Part shown: piece after piece, positions 8,461 through 17,039 of the stretch | Layout: each line of letters opens with the position of its first letter | Numbering within the stretch: position 1 is the first letter of the stretch | From: UBA11606 sp964504305 | GTDB lineage: Bacteria > Actinomycetota > Acidimicrobiia > Acidimicrobiales > Aldehydirespiratoraceae | Direction of reading: 5' to 3' | Length of the DNA stretch: 64,000 nt | Assembly: GCA_964504305.1 (NCBI GenBank) | Contig: CAZDEB010000003.1 | Span: 186,001 to 250,000 of the forward strand | Position numbers and translations under genes: made by a program | The notes under the pieces: model-generated | Seen by the model: the letters and a program-made list of their open reading frames with translations, nothing else | What the model was told of the DNA's origin: nothing | Database searches by the model: none

Positions 8461-9564
8461 ATGGCATCTGATCACTACGCAACTCTTGGCGTTGCGCGCG
8501 ATGCAACCGACGACGAAATCAAAAGGGCTTACAAGAAGCTGGCCCGAACCCACCACCCCGATTTGAACCCCGACGACAAAGAATCCGAAACGCGGTTCAA
8601 AGAAGTTGGTGCGGCCTACGAAGTGTTGCGCGATCGCGACCGGCGGGCCAGCTACGACCGCTATGGCGACGACGGACCGTCGGGTGCCGATTTCGGTAGC
8701 GGTCTCGGCGACATTTTCGAAGCGTTCTTCGGGGGTGGCTCGGTCTTTGGTGGTGGGGGACAGGCTCGGTCTGGTCCGCCCCGAGGAGAAGACCTCGAAG
8801 CTCACGTCGACCTCGACCTCGAAGAAGTGCTCTTTGGTGGTGATCACGAAGTCTCTATCCGCACCGCGGTCCGGTGCACCGATTGCGACGGCTCCGGCGC
8901 CGAAGCCGGTACCCAACCGTCGACTTGCGTCGAGTGCGGCGGTGCCGGACAGGTTCGCCGGGTTCGGCAATCGGTTTTGGGTCAAATGGTCACCGCCAGC
9001 GCCTGCGGGTCGTGTGGAGGGCTCGGCGAAATCATCGAAACTCCGTGCGAGACGTGCAGCGCCAACGGTCGCACCATCGAGCAACGCACCTACGCGGTCG
9101 AAGTTCCTCCCGGCGTCGACGATGGCACCACGTTGCGGTTGTCAGGACGCGGCGCCGCCGGTCCCCGTGGCGGTGCCAACGGAGATCTGTACGTGCAGAT
9201 CCATGTGCGCCCCCACCCGACATTTCGTCGAGATGGCCACGACTTGGTTCACGATTTCTATATTCCGTTTACCCAAGCGACTCTCGGCGCCCATCTTTCT
9301 TACGAGACGCTCGACGGGACCGAAGATTTGGTGATCCCGCGGGCGACCGAATCCGGTACCGAATTCCGTATCCGAGGCCGCGGCATCCCTCATGTGCGGG
9401 GCCGAGGCCGCGGCGATCTGCGGGTCCGGATCTTTGTCGATGTGCCCGACCGACTCGACGACGAACAAGAGGCGTTGTTGCGGGAGTTCGCCGAACGGCG
9501 AGCCGAAGCGGTGGCCGAACCTGGGCAGAGTCTGTTTGGTCGAATCAAGTCGGCGTTCAGCTAG
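8461..9564 (+). CDS. dnaJ: Chaperone DnaJ (type I)
   Basis: The 367-residue protein contains a J domain with the HPD motif (THHPDLNPDD), a glycine/phenylalanine-rich linker (FFGGGSVFGGGG), four zinc-binding repeats (CTDCDGSG, CVECGGAG, CGSCGGLG, CETCSANG) and the two-part substrate-binding C-terminal domain. The fourth repeat deviates from CxxCxGxG in the middle glycine but keeps both cysteines. It stimulates DnaK ATPase. Its pairing with hrcA is the usual dnaJ2 arrangement of Actinobacteria. Confidence 0.95.
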   Translation: MASDHYATLGVARDATDDEIKRAYKKLARTHHPDLNPDDKESETRFKEVGAAYEVLRDRDRRASYDRYGDDGPSGADFGSGLGDIFEAFFGGGSVFGGGGQARSGPPRGEDLEAHVDLDLEEVLFGGDHEVSIRTAVRCTDCDGSGAEAGTQPSTCVECGGAGQVRRVRQSVLGQMVTASACGSCGGLGEIIETPCETCSANGRTIEQRTYAVEVPPGVDDGTTLRLSGRGAAGPRGGANGDLYVQIHVRPHPTFRRDGHDLVHDFYIPFTQATLGAHLSYETLDGTEDLVIPRATESGTEFRIRGRGIPHVRGRGRGDLRVRIFVDVPDRLDDEQEALLREFAERRAEAVAEPGQSLFGRIKSAFS

Positions 9565-9573
9565 AGCCGTCCG

Positions 9574-10266
9574 ATGCCTCTGAAGGGATCTGCGCCCGAC
9601 GGCAGTAACGGACCGCACGCCTTGGTGGCATCGGTCCACAGCCCGACACTAGAGGCCGACGATCGCCACCATCTGCAACGAGTTCTTCGTCTCCGATCGG
9701 GTGATCCCCTTACTGTCACCGACGGCGAAGGCCGTTGGGCCGAGTGCATCTTCGGTGCGCAGCTAAGCCGCAGCAGCGACGTTGTAACGGTCGACCCGCC
9801 GTTGCCGCGCCTTGGCGTGGCGTTTGCCCTGATCAAAGGCGGTCGACCCGAACTGGTCGTGCAGAAACTGGTCGAGTTGGGCATCGACGATATTTGGCCG
9901 TTCACCGCCGAACGATCGGTGGTCAAATGGGATGACGAGAAGGTCGACAAGAACCAGGTACGGCTCGACCGAGTCGCCCGAGAAGCGCTCATGCAATGTC
10001 GACGGGTGTGGCGGCCGACCATTCACCGAGTCCGCCCGTTCTGCGATGTTGCTGCTTTGCAAGGCGCGGCGATGGCCGATCGTGGGGGTTCGGCGGTGTC
10101 GCTGTCCAACCCGATCGTGCTAATTGGTCCAGAAGGCGGCTGGAGCGACGATGAACGACTGGCCGAGTTGCCTCGGGTTGGTTTGGCCGGTCCGGTGTTG
10201 CGAGCGGAGACGGCAGCCATCGCCGCGGGTACGCTTCTCGGTGCACTGAGAGAAAGTTCTCACTGA
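9574..10266 (+). CDS. rsmE: 16S rRNA (uracil1498-N3)-methyltransferase RsmE
   Basis: The 230-residue SPOUT methyltransferase has an N-terminal PUA-like domain (HHLQRVLRLRSGDPLTVTDG) and the C-terminal trefoil knot with the SAM-binding motif LIGPEGGWSDDE and the helix RAETAAIAAG. It methylates U1498 of 16S rRNA. It follows dnaJ after nine bases, the conserved dnaJ-rsmE order. The internal WRPTIHRV segment is also typical. Confidence 0.93.
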   Translation: MPLKGSAPDGSNGPHALVASVHSPTLEADDRHHLQRVLRLRSGDPLTVTDGEGRWAECIFGAQLSRSSDVVTVDPPLPRLGVAFALIKGGRPELVVQKLVELGIDDIWPFTAERSVVKWDDEKVDKNQVRLDRVAREALMQCRRVWRPTIHRVRPFCDVAALQGAAMADRGGSAVSLSNPIVLIGPEGGWSDDERLAELPRVGLAGPVLRAETAAIAAGTLLGALRESSH

Positions 10267-10289
10267 GCGTCAACTTCTTGTGGCGATGA

Positions 10290-10318
10290 TTGCTCCAATG
10301 GGTCTTATGGCCTAGGGT
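10290..10318 (+). promoter_or_regulatory. Putative promoter of bldD
   Basis: TTGCTC (10290-10295) and TAGGGT (10313-10318) are separated by 17 bases. This promoter would give a leader of about 85 bases that contains the perfect palindrome ACCACGTGGT at 10379-10388. Autoregulation at that palindrome is only a guess. Confidence 0.4.
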
Positions 10319-10408
10319 CCAATCTCACGGTGTGTAACCGCGCTCTCGCTTCACGTGGGAAACATGGTTGCGGAACTCACCACGTGGTCGATTGAGGGGT
10401 TGGGGCGA

Positions 10409-10945
10409 ATGCCAGAGTTGAATATGACGCAGGAGTACAGCAAGCGCGTTGGCGAGCGTTTGCGGGCCATCCGCCGCCAGAAACGTCTGTCGCTTCAAGA
10501 GGTCGAGGCCTCGTCCAATCAAGAATTCAAAGCTTCGGTCCTGGGTGCCTACGAGCGTGGTGAGAGGGCCATCTCTGTGCCCCGGCTCCAGCGTTTGGCT
10601 CGGTTCTACAACGTGCCGGTCGACCAACTCCTACCCGCCGATGCCGGCCCAAGCTTTGGCATTGCCAACGCCCCCGACGCAGTAATCGATCTGACCGACC
10701 GGCCCGGTCGCCGAGAGACCGACCCGATAACCATCGACCTCACCAAGCTCGATACTTTGTCTGGTCCCGAGGCCGACATGCTCAATCGGTACCTCACCAT
10801 GATTCAGGTGCAGCGCCAAGATTTCAACGGCCGGGTCCTCACAGTAAGAGCCCAGGACCTTCAGGCGCTCGCCGCGATCCTCGGCACCGGTGTCGACGGT
10901 GCCGCGCCGCGCCTCGACGCCCTGGGCCTCAGCTTCCAACCCTGA
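10409..10945 (+). CDS. bldD: BldD-family transcriptional regulator with c-di-GMP binding signature
   Basis: An N-terminal XRE helix-turn-helix domain (SKRVGERLRAIRRQKRLSLQ, then VLGAYERGERAISVPRLQRL) is followed by a linker and a C-terminal domain of the BldD type. The C-terminal segment 10814-10858 encodes RQD-FNGRVLTV-RAQD, a perfect fit to RxD-x8-RxxD, the c-di-GMP binding signature of Streptomyces BldD. In Streptomyces the c-di-GMP-bound dimer represses sporulation genes. The start at 10409 has GAGGGG upstream; ATG 10424 is an alternative and the open frame extends to 10355. The protein is about 178 residues, close to the size of BldD. Confidence 0.88.
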   Translation: MPELNMTQEYSKRVGERLRAIRRQKRLSLQEVEASSNQEFKASVLGAYERGERAISVPRLQRLARFYNVPVDQLLPADAGPSFGIANAPDAVIDLTDRPGRRETDPITIDLTKLDTLSGPEADMLNRYLTMIQVQRQDFNGRVLTVRAQDLQALAAILGTGVDGAAPRLDALGLSFQP

Positions 10946-10948
10946 TCC

Positions 10949-11662
10949 TTACCGGTCTGGCACTGGCGGAAGAGCCAGAACCTGGCCAACAAGGATGATG
11001 TCTGGGTTGTTGTTTAGAACGTCTGAGTTGGCGTCGATGAGTCGCGTCCAATAAGTCGCGATTGTTTGATTGGTGAGCTCAATATCTAGGCCTGCGTCTC
11101 TCGCGGCGGACACTTGAGCGCTGGCAATTCCCCAAAGATGGTCGCCGGGTTGGACCGTCCATGACAACGTTTGAGGCGTTGGTAGCGAATCAACCTCGGT
11201 GTCGGCCGCGCCGCTTGGGCCAATATCGGCAATGGCGAAGTTGCTCACCAGCTCGGCGGCGGCCGACGAGCGGCCGATGTCGCGAGCGGTGAATTGACCA
11301 GCGTCTTGGGCGGTAGCCAGGCTTGGCGCCAATGTGACGGCAACGATCGCGGCGCCGCCAAGGTGGCGGCGTAACGATGGAAGAGCGATTCGCTGCCACG
11401 GGAGCCGGATGCGAAACACCTGAAGGGGCACCGCAACCAACGCCAACGAGCTGACCGCGGCGACGTAGCCGCACGTACTCAACATCACGAGACGGGCCAC
11501 CGACATCGCCGCGGCGTCGGTGCCCACCGAATCCCACCACGCCAACAGATCGCCGAACTCGGTCGGCCGTGCGGCCGGAGCGGGAACTTGAAGGAGGAGC
11601 CAACCGCCAGCCGCGGCAACGAGCAGCGTGGCGAACGCTCGACGCCGGTCGATCGCCGTCAT
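10949..11662 (-). CDS. Membrane-anchored LysM-domain protein
   Basis: The 237-residue protein has two or three hydrophobic segments in its first 140 residues (FATLLVAAAGGWLLLQV; LVMLSTCGYVAAVSSLALVA; AAIVAVTLAPSLA) and a C-terminal LysM-type domain (WTVQPGDHLWGIA ... ANSDVLNNNPDIILVGQVLA), which normally binds peptidoglycan. The ATG at 11662 overlaps the stop of the kinase-like gene upstream (ATGA), so the two are co-translated and probably act together at the cell wall. The exact function is unknown. Confidence 0.75.
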   Translation of the reverse strand: MTAIDRRRAFATLLVAAAGGWLLLQVPAPAARPTEFGDLLAWWDSVGTDAAAMSVARLVMLSTCGYVAAVSSLALVAVPLQVFRIRLPWQRIALPSLRRHLGGAAIVAVTLAPSLATAQDAGQFTARDIGRSSAAAELVSNFAIADIGPSGAADTEVDSLPTPQTLSWTVQPGDHLWGIASAQVSAARDAGLDIELTNQTIATYWTRLIDANSDVLNNNPDIILVGQVLALPPVPDR

Positions 11663-12777
11663 GAGTTCTCCACCGCGACGAGGCGTGAGCCGGTGTCGGT
11701 GCGTACCCGAAGGTCTGGGCACGTTTGCGTTTCGTCGATCTCGAACCCGGAGGCGGTGCTGATTGTTGTGACCGAGTTCGCGGCGACCGGCTCGGTCGGG
11801 GCGGGCCAGTCGCTGAACACGGCAACCTCGCCGGTTGATGGGCGCAGAACCGCAGGGGTGGGTTGGCCGTCACAATTCCAGTCGCCCGAGACCGCGATGT
11901 CGCCGCTCTGCCCGAGGGCGTACCGTCGGCCGTTGTAGTCCAATTCGGGGGCACCCGCGGGCGGCAAGTGCAAGATGCTGGTCGTCGGGCCTGTGCTGCT
12001 CGTCGGGCCTGTGCTGGTCGTCGGGCCAGTGCTGGTCGGCACAACGGCGCTGGCTGTAGCGAGAGTGCTACTGGGCGCCGCTGGGGCTGCGGCGCTGGCC
12101 GCGGGGGCCGGGCTTGGTGATGGCGAACCGGACATCATCAGCGAGCCAACGATGATCACAACCACTAGGGCCGCGGCCAGCACGAGCCGTCGAGGCGCTG
12201 AGCTAAGGCCGGTCGTGGTGTTGGTTGGCCGAACAATGGCATCGAGTCGATGGGTTGCCTGTTTCGGGCCGAGCGTTCCTGCGGCCAGGTCGTCGGCGAC
12301 CACCAAGAACTCGGTCTTGGTCGACCCGCTCAACGGTGCGCTAACAGCGTGCATGAGTCGGCCAAGATCGACGGCGTCGCCATGAGTTGCTGCCGATTCG
12401 GCGGGCTGGGAGTCGGCGAACCCGCAAAGGATTGGGAAGCCGTCGCGGTTGGTGATCACGTGTTCTGGGCCGAGCGCGCTGTGAGCGATCCCGGCGGTGT
12501 GAAGATCGGCGACCGTGGCGGCGATCTTGGACATGGAGTCGAGCACTACGGTGGCCTCCGCCGGCGGCTGGTCGTGCCAGTTGTCGGGGCCGACGAACCG
12601 CGTGGCCAATTCGCCTGGGAACCCTGCGGTCGACGATAAGTACTGGACTACTCCCGGATGGTCGATGCTCGACAGGACCGAGGCTTCGTGATCGAGTCGG
12701 GTTACTCGTTCGGGCGAGGAAGCAATCTTGACCGCCGCGACCTGCCCGTCTCGTTCGGCAACGGTGATTCCGCTCAT
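11659..12777 (-). CDS. Kinase-like membrane protein lacking catalytic residues (pseudokinase)
   Basis: The 372-residue frame shows an Ser/Thr-kinase fold: VAAVKIA (residue K17 at the ATP-lysine position), then HSALGPEHV where active kinases have HRDLKPENV, and CGFAD where they have DFG. Both catalytic aspartates are missing. A membrane helix follows (about 197-215), then a Pro/Ser/Thr-rich stalk with GPTTS/TGPTSS repeats and an extracellular domain with conserved cysteines. The ATG at 12777 starts after the glycine-rich loop; the missing loop seems to be encoded in another frame by the 11-codon ORF just upstream. The downstream LysM gene overlaps its stop. Pseudokinases often act as scaffolds; that role here is inference. 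Confidence 0.7.
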   Translation of the reverse strand: MSGITVAERDGQVAAVKIASSPERVTRLDHEASVLSSIDHPGVVQYLSSTAGFPGELATRFVGPDNWHDQPPAEATVVLDSMSKIAATVADLHTAGIAHSALGPEHVITNRDGFPILCGFADSQPAESAATHGDAVDLGRLMHAVSAPLSGSTKTEFLVVADDLAAGTLGPKQATHRLDAIVRPTNTTTGLSSAPRRLVLAAALVVVIIVGSLMMSGSPSPSPAPAASAAAPAAPSSTLATASAVVPTSTGPTTSTGPTSSTGPTTSILHLPPAGAPELDYNGRRYALGQSGDIAVSGDWNCDGQPTPAVLRPSTGEVAVFSDWPAPTEPVAANSVTTISTASGFEIDETQTCPDLRVRTDTGSRLVAVENS

Positions 12778-12809
12778 GAAATCGAACCGCCTGTAATGGA
12801 TTGATACAT
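12774..12809 (-). CDS. 11-codon leader ORF, possible frameshifted N-terminus of the pseudokinase
   Basis: A minus-strand ATG at 12809 encodes MYQSITGGSIS and stops at TGA 12776-12774, whose bases overlap the ATG of the pseudokinase (ATGA). A TACTCT hexamer at 12821-12816 lies 6 bases upstream, the leaderless arrangement seen elsewhere in this window. ITGGSIS joined to MSGITVAERDG would align with the glycine-rich loop of PknB-like kinases (LGFGGMSEVHLARD), so either the leader is translated and couples to the kinase, or one base was lost or gained here by mutation or sequencing error. Confidence 0.5.
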   Translation of the reverse strand: MYQSITGGSIS

Positions 12810-12815
12810 ATTCAT

Positions 12816-12821
12816 AGAGTA
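12816..12821 (-). promoter_or_regulatory. Putative -10 box of the pseudokinase-LysM operon
   Basis: Minus-strand TACTCT, 6 bases before the ATG at 12809, in an intergenic stretch (about 12780-12850) that is visibly more AT-rich than its surroundings. Confidence 0.45.
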
Positions 12822-12883
12822 TGAAATAGCATGTAATTGCACAGAAAGCAATAGGTGTTACCCGAGGTGCAGCTTTGGACCGC

Positions 12884-12889
12884 TAACCT
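12884..12889 (+). promoter_or_regulatory. Putative -10 box, leaderless start of the DUF512 gene
   Basis: TAACCT is 6 bases before the GTG at 12896. There is no ribosome binding site. Confidence 0.5.
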
Positions 12890-12895
12890 GTCGAG

Positions 12896-14302
12896 GTGAG
12901 TTCCCCTCGAGTTGTCGCGGTCGAACCGTCATCGCCGGCCGCTCGAGCTGGGTTGTTGCCGGGCGACGAGATCCTTGTCATTAGTGGCGAAGTGCCCCGC
13001 GACGTAATCCGGTGGCAGATCCTGACCGACGAAGCCGAGGTTGTTCTCGCCGTCGAGCGCGATGGCGATCGATTCGATCTGACCGTGCAGAAGCGTGATG
13101 GCGAGCCATTGGGCGCCGAAGTCCATGCCGCGGTGTTTGACAAGGTTCAGACTTGTGACAACCACTGCGAGTTCTGCTTCATCCATCAGCTCCCCAAGGG
13201 CATGCGCCGCTCGCTGTACCTCAAGGACGACGACTATCGGCTTTCGTTCCTCTACGGGAATTTCACCACCCTGACTCGGTTCACCGAACTCGACCTCGAA
13301 CGGGTGATCACCGAACGCTTGTCTCCTCTCAACGTGTCTATCCACGCCACCGACCCGACAATCCGGTCCGACATCTTGAAGAATCGTCGCGGGGCGGTTT
13401 CGCTACGTTGGTTGCGGGCGCTGCTCGATCACGACATCGAAGTCCATGGACAGGTCGTGGTGTGCCCGGGACTCAACGATGCCGACGTGCTCGAGGACAC
13501 CCTCGCCGGTGTTCTCGAACGGTTCCCGGAGTTGGCCAGCGTTTGCGTGGTCCCGTTGGGCATCTCCAAATTCTCCAAAGAACCGCGGATGCGCACTCAC
13601 ACGTTGGCCGAAGCCGAGCGGGTGGTCGACATTGTCGATTCGTGGCAGAGCACGTTCATGGCCGCGCTGGGGCGCCGCATGGTCTTTGCCGGAGACGAGT
13701 ATTACCTCATGGCCGGGCGGCCGTTCCCCGCGCCAGCGACCTACGAGGGGTTCTCGATGCACGAAGACGGCATTGGCATGGCCCGAACCTTCGAGGCCGA
13801 GTTCGCCGACCCCACGGTCAGCGAGCCCACCGGACCACGGGCCGGGTTTTTTGCCTGGGTCGATGGTGCTCCAGCCGACGGCTACCGGGCACCTCGCCAA
13901 GACTCGCCCGCAACCGTTGTCGGCCAGGGCGACGCTCCGGCCATATCAACGTCGGTGGTGCTGTCAGCACGCCGGGGCGCCGCGGTCGGGGTGCTCACCG
14001 GGACCCTCGGGGCCCCGATCATCGAGCCGCTGGTAGCAGAGCTCGGGCGAACCGATGTGCGGGTTTTGCCGGTGCCCAACGAATTCTTCGGAGGAAACAT
14101 CGGTGTCACTGGGTTGATGGTTGGCGAGGATATTGCGCGCGTGTTGGCAGGCGAACCGGAGGGACACCGATATCTTCTACCCGACGTGTGTCTCAGCCGG
14201 GGAGTGTTTCTCGACGGAATGCATGTGTCCGACCTTCCCCGCCCGGTCGAAGTAATTTCGACCGATGGCGCCGCCCTACGTAGTGCTTTGGAGCCGGCAT
14301 GA
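12896..14302 (+). CDS. DUF512 family protein with PDZ and radical-SAM-like domains
   Basis: The 468-residue protein begins with a PDZ-like segment (VEPSSPAARAGLLPGDEILVI), then a CDNHCEFCFIHQLPKGMRRS segment (C-x3-C-x2-C cluster) and the DUF512 domain ending in DVCLSRGVFLDGM. Members usually sit next to the GTPase gene der, as here, where the der ATG overlaps the stop (ATGA). The cysteine cluster suggests an iron-sulfur centre, but no reaction is established. The start is a leaderless GTG. Confidence 0.85.
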   Translation: MSSPRVVAVEPSSPAARAGLLPGDEILVISGEVPRDVIRWQILTDEAEVVLAVERDGDRFDLTVQKRDGEPLGAEVHAAVFDKVQTCDNHCEFCFIHQLPKGMRRSLYLKDDDYRLSFLYGNFTTLTRFTELDLERVITERLSPLNVSIHATDPTIRSDILKNRRGAVSLRWLRALLDHDIEVHGQVVVCPGLNDADVLEDTLAGVLERFPELASVCVVPLGISKFSKEPRMRTHTLAEAERVVDIVDSWQSTFMAALGRRMVFAGDEYYLMAGRPFPAPATYEGFSMHEDGIGMARTFEAEFADPTVSEPTGPRAGFFAWVDGAPADGYRAPRQDSPATVVGQGDAPAISTSVVLSARRGAAVGVLTGTLGAPIIEPLVAELGRTDVRVLPVPNEFFGGNIGVTGLMVGEDIARVLAGEPEGHRYLLPDVCLSRGVFLDGMHVSDLPRPVEVISTDGAALRSALEPA

Positions 14303-15606
14303 GCCTCCCTGTCGTCGCCATTGTTGGTCGTCCCAACGTAGGCAAATCCACCATGGTCAACCGAATCATCGGCCGTCGCGAGGCGATCGTCGAGGAGCGG
14401 CCGGGGGTTACCCGCGACCGAAAAGCGGTCGACGGCGAATGGCAGGGTCACCGCTTTACGTTGCTCGATACCGGCGGCTGGATGGCCAGCGGCGACGACT
14501 TGGACGACAAAGTCACCGCGCAAAGCGAGCAGGCCATGGCCGACGCCGAAGTTGTCATGTTGGTTGTGGACGCCACGGTTGGCGTCACGCCAGAAGACGA
14601 ACGAGTGGCCTTGCTACTAAGGCGCACCGAGACGCCGGTGCTGATCGTGGCCAACAAAGTCGACGACAAATCTCACGAAAACGCCATTTGGGATTTTATG
14701 GGACTCGGTCTCGGCGAGCCGTTCCCGGTCAGCGCTCTTCACGGTAAAGGAACCGGCGATCTTCTCGACAAGCTGGTTACGTTGTTGCCCGAGGGGTCCG
14801 ACGACGATCCCGAGCCGACGTCAAGCGACGACCCCAACCTCTTCTCGGTGTCGATCGTGGGGCGGCCCAACGTAGGCAAGTCGACGCTGTTCAACGTCCT
14901 CACCGGAGAAGAACGGGCCGTAGTGCACGACCGGGCCGGCACCACCCGCGACTCGATCGACACCATTGTCGAGACGATAAGCGGACCGATCCGTTTTGTT
15001 GACACTGCCGGGATGCGTCGCAAAGCCCGAATCGACGAAGACACCGAGTACTACTCGCTGGTGAGAGCGCTCAAGGCCGTCGACGAATCCGACGTGTCGT
15101 TGCTGGTGATCGATGCCACGATCGGCGTAACCCACCAGGACCAACGCCTGGCCGAACGGGTCGACGGGGCGGGCTGCCCAATCGTGATCTTGCTCAACAA
15201 GTGGGAACTCCTCAATACCGAACAGCGCGAGAAGGTCGGCGAGGACGTCGAACGCAAGCTGGGATTTCTGGGCGAACCGCCGGTCCTGCGGATTTCGGCG
15301 TTGAGCGGCAAAGGGGTGACCAAGCTGTGGCCGACCCTGCAAGAAGCGGTCGGCGATTACCGAACCCGCATCCCAACCCGCGACGTCAACAAGTGCATTC
15401 GTGCCGCACAATCGGCTCAGCCAGCCCCGCACGGGGCGCGCGTCATGTACGCAACCCAAGGCGCAACCGACCCCCCGACTTTCACGTTCTTCTCCAATCG
15501 AGAACTGCCCAAGACCTACTTGCGTTACCTCGAACGGTCCCTTCGCGAAACTTTCGACCTCGGTTCGACGCCGATCAAGATCCGTGTCAGGCGCCGCAAC
15601 GATTAG
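14299..15606 (+). CDS. der: Ribosome-assembly GTPase Der (EngA)
   Basis: The 435-residue protein has two tandem G domains, each with P-loop GRPNVGKST (residues about 10-18 and 190-198), DTGG/DTAG switch motifs and NKVD/NKWE, followed by the C-terminal KH-like domain (FFSNRELPKTYLRYLERSLR). It acts in 50S subunit assembly. It overlaps the DUF512 gene by four bases and is probably co-translated with it. Confidence 0.96.
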   Translation: MSLPVVAIVGRPNVGKSTMVNRIIGRREAIVEERPGVTRDRKAVDGEWQGHRFTLLDTGGWMASGDDLDDKVTAQSEQAMADAEVVMLVVDATVGVTPEDERVALLLRRTETPVLIVANKVDDKSHENAIWDFMGLGLGEPFPVSALHGKGTGDLLDKLVTLLPEGSDDDPEPTSSDDPNLFSVSIVGRPNVGKSTLFNVLTGEERAVVHDRAGTTRDSIDTIVETISGPIRFVDTAGMRRKARIDEDTEYYSLVRALKAVDESDVSLLVIDATIGVTHQDQRLAERVDGAGCPIVILLNKWELLNTEQREKVGEDVERKLGFLGEPPVLRISALSGKGVTKLWPTLQEAVGDYRTRIPTRDVNKCIRAAQSAQPAPHGARVMYATQGATDPPTFTFFSNRELPKTYLRYLERSLRETFDLGSTPIKIRVRRRND

Positions 15607-15683
15607 GTCTGCGCTTGCTCGCTGGCGTATGACACCGCCCGGCCCGCTACCATTCTTTCACCGTTCTCGCTGAGGAGGTTCTG

Positions 15684-16763
15684 GTGCTTACTCCCACACT
15701 TGCGACCCTCGCCGCCGTTTGCGTCTTGGCAGCTGGCGTCTACATTCGTTCGTCGCGGCTTCGGCTGCGGGTTGTTCGCCTGATCGAGTCCGACCCCACG
15801 GGCGACGTCGAGGCCCACTCGTTGGCGTTTTCCGCGTTTCGAAAAGAGGCCCACGCCGCGATTGTTTATGCGCTGTTGGCCCCCGCCGCCGCGGCTTCGG
15901 CGTTTATCGACAATGCCAACATTTCCGTGGTGTTTGCGGTGATGATCCTTCCTGCCGTGGCATCGTTGTGGTGGGCTCGTCTGTCGGTGCGTGAAGCCCG
16001 AATGGCTCGCAACCGCTGGGACCTCGAACGCCGAGCCGGCGAAGCGCTCGAACAAGAACAACTCGCTCCCAAGGCTTGGGCCGCCCGACTCGCCCCCGAA
16101 GAAGTCCCCGACTTTTCGGGCTTCGAAATAGGGCGCGTATACCAAGCCGGCTCGGGACTCATGGCCGGCGACTTCTTCGATGTTCACCGGGTCGGCCCGA
16201 CACGGGTCGCGGCGGTAATCGGCGATGTCGCCGGACACGGCATCGAATCGTCGATCACCGCCTTTCAGGCCAAATACCTGCTGCGAGTGTTCCTGCGCCA
16301 GTTCCGCGACCCCGCCCAGGCGTTCGAAGAACTCAACGCTCAGTTGGCCGCCGGCGACCGCCACGAAGAGTTCATATCCGCCGCGGTCATAGTGTTCGAC
16401 ACCGAAGCTGGCACTCTGCGCTACGCATCAGCCGGGCACCCCGCAGCGTTTTTGTTCCAAGAAGCCGGCGTAATGCCGCTTCGCTCCACCGGGCCACTGC
16501 TGATGCTCGACCCCAAGGCTCAATACTTCTCGCGCGAGATCGCCATGGAGAGCGGCGACCTAGTGGTGACCTACACCGACGGCCTGGCCGAGGCTCGGGC
16601 CGGTGGTTCGTTGTTCGGCGAAGAACGAATCATCAAAACGACCGAACGCGAACTCAACACCCCGCCCGACGTTTTGTGCAAGGCGCTGCTCGACGCGGCG
16701 AAGGATCACGCCGGCGGTGTCATCGAAGACGACACCGCAATTATGGCCATCCGTCGCGACTAA
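15684..16763 (+). CDS. Membrane-anchored SpoIIE-type serine phosphatase
   Basis: The 359-residue protein has an N-terminal membrane segment (about 4-20) and another hydrophobic pair (about 55-100), then a PP2C/SpoIIE domain: GDFFDVHR, AAVIGDVAGHGIESS and the C-terminal metal-binding VTYTDGLAEAR and DDTAIMAIR. Such enzymes dephosphorylate anti-sigma-factor antagonists in partner-switching systems; no partner gene is visible next to it. The GTG at 15684 has a strong GAGGAGG ribosome binding site. Confidence 0.85.
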   Translation: MLTPTLATLAAVCVLAAGVYIRSSRLRLRVVRLIESDPTGDVEAHSLAFSAFRKEAHAAIVYALLAPAAAASAFIDNANISVVFAVMILPAVASLWWARLSVREARMARNRWDLERRAGEALEQEQLAPKAWAARLAPEEVPDFSGFEIGRVYQAGSGLMAGDFFDVHRVGPTRVAAVIGDVAGHGIESSITAFQAKYLLRVFLRQFRDPAQAFEELNAQLAAGDRHEEFISAAVIVFDTEAGTLRYASAGHPAAFLFQEAGVMPLRSTGPLLMLDPKAQYFSREIAMESGDLVVTYTDGLAEARAGGSLFGEERIIKTTERELNTPPDVLCKALLDAAKDHAGGVIEDDTAIMAIRRD

Positions 16764-16779
16764 CCAGCCCGCGCTGGCG

Positions 16780-16785
16780 TAGCAT
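16780..16785 (+). promoter_or_regulatory. Putative -10 box, leaderless start of the zinc-ribbon gene
   Basis: TAGCAT is 6 bases before the GTG at 16792. Confidence 0.5.
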
Positions 16786-16791
16786 TTTGGG

Positions 16792-17001
16792 GTGCCTTGG
16801 TGTGACCCGTGCGAGAAGAATTGGACCCCCACCTCGGTAGGCGCCGACGGCACCTGCCCCGACTGTGGACAGCCGCTATCCGGCACGCCCGGCGTTGATC
16901 ACACCCCTCACAAAGTGCCGTGGCATTTCTGGCTCGGTGTGAGCTTCGCTGCGCTATATCTGGGTTGGCGGGCAGTGCAGGGAATCATGCTTCTGTTCTG
17001 A
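16792..17001 (+). CDS. Small zinc-ribbon membrane protein
   Basis: The 69-residue protein opens with a zinc-ribbon-like CDPC...CPDC pair (MPWCDPCEKNW ... GTCPDCGQPL) and ends in one membrane helix (WHFWLGVSFAALYLGWRAV). Small proteins of this form are common in Actinobacteria but have no assigned function. A leaderless -10 box supports the GTG start, and base composition matches its neighbours, so I regard it as a real gene. Confidence 0.75.
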   Translation: MPWCDPCEKNWTPTSVGADGTCPDCGQPLSGTPGVDHTPHKVPWHFWLGVSFAALYLGWRAVQGIMLLF

Positions 17002-17039
17002 GTCAGTAGCTCGCAGCGCGGATACGATCACTTCCGCCA

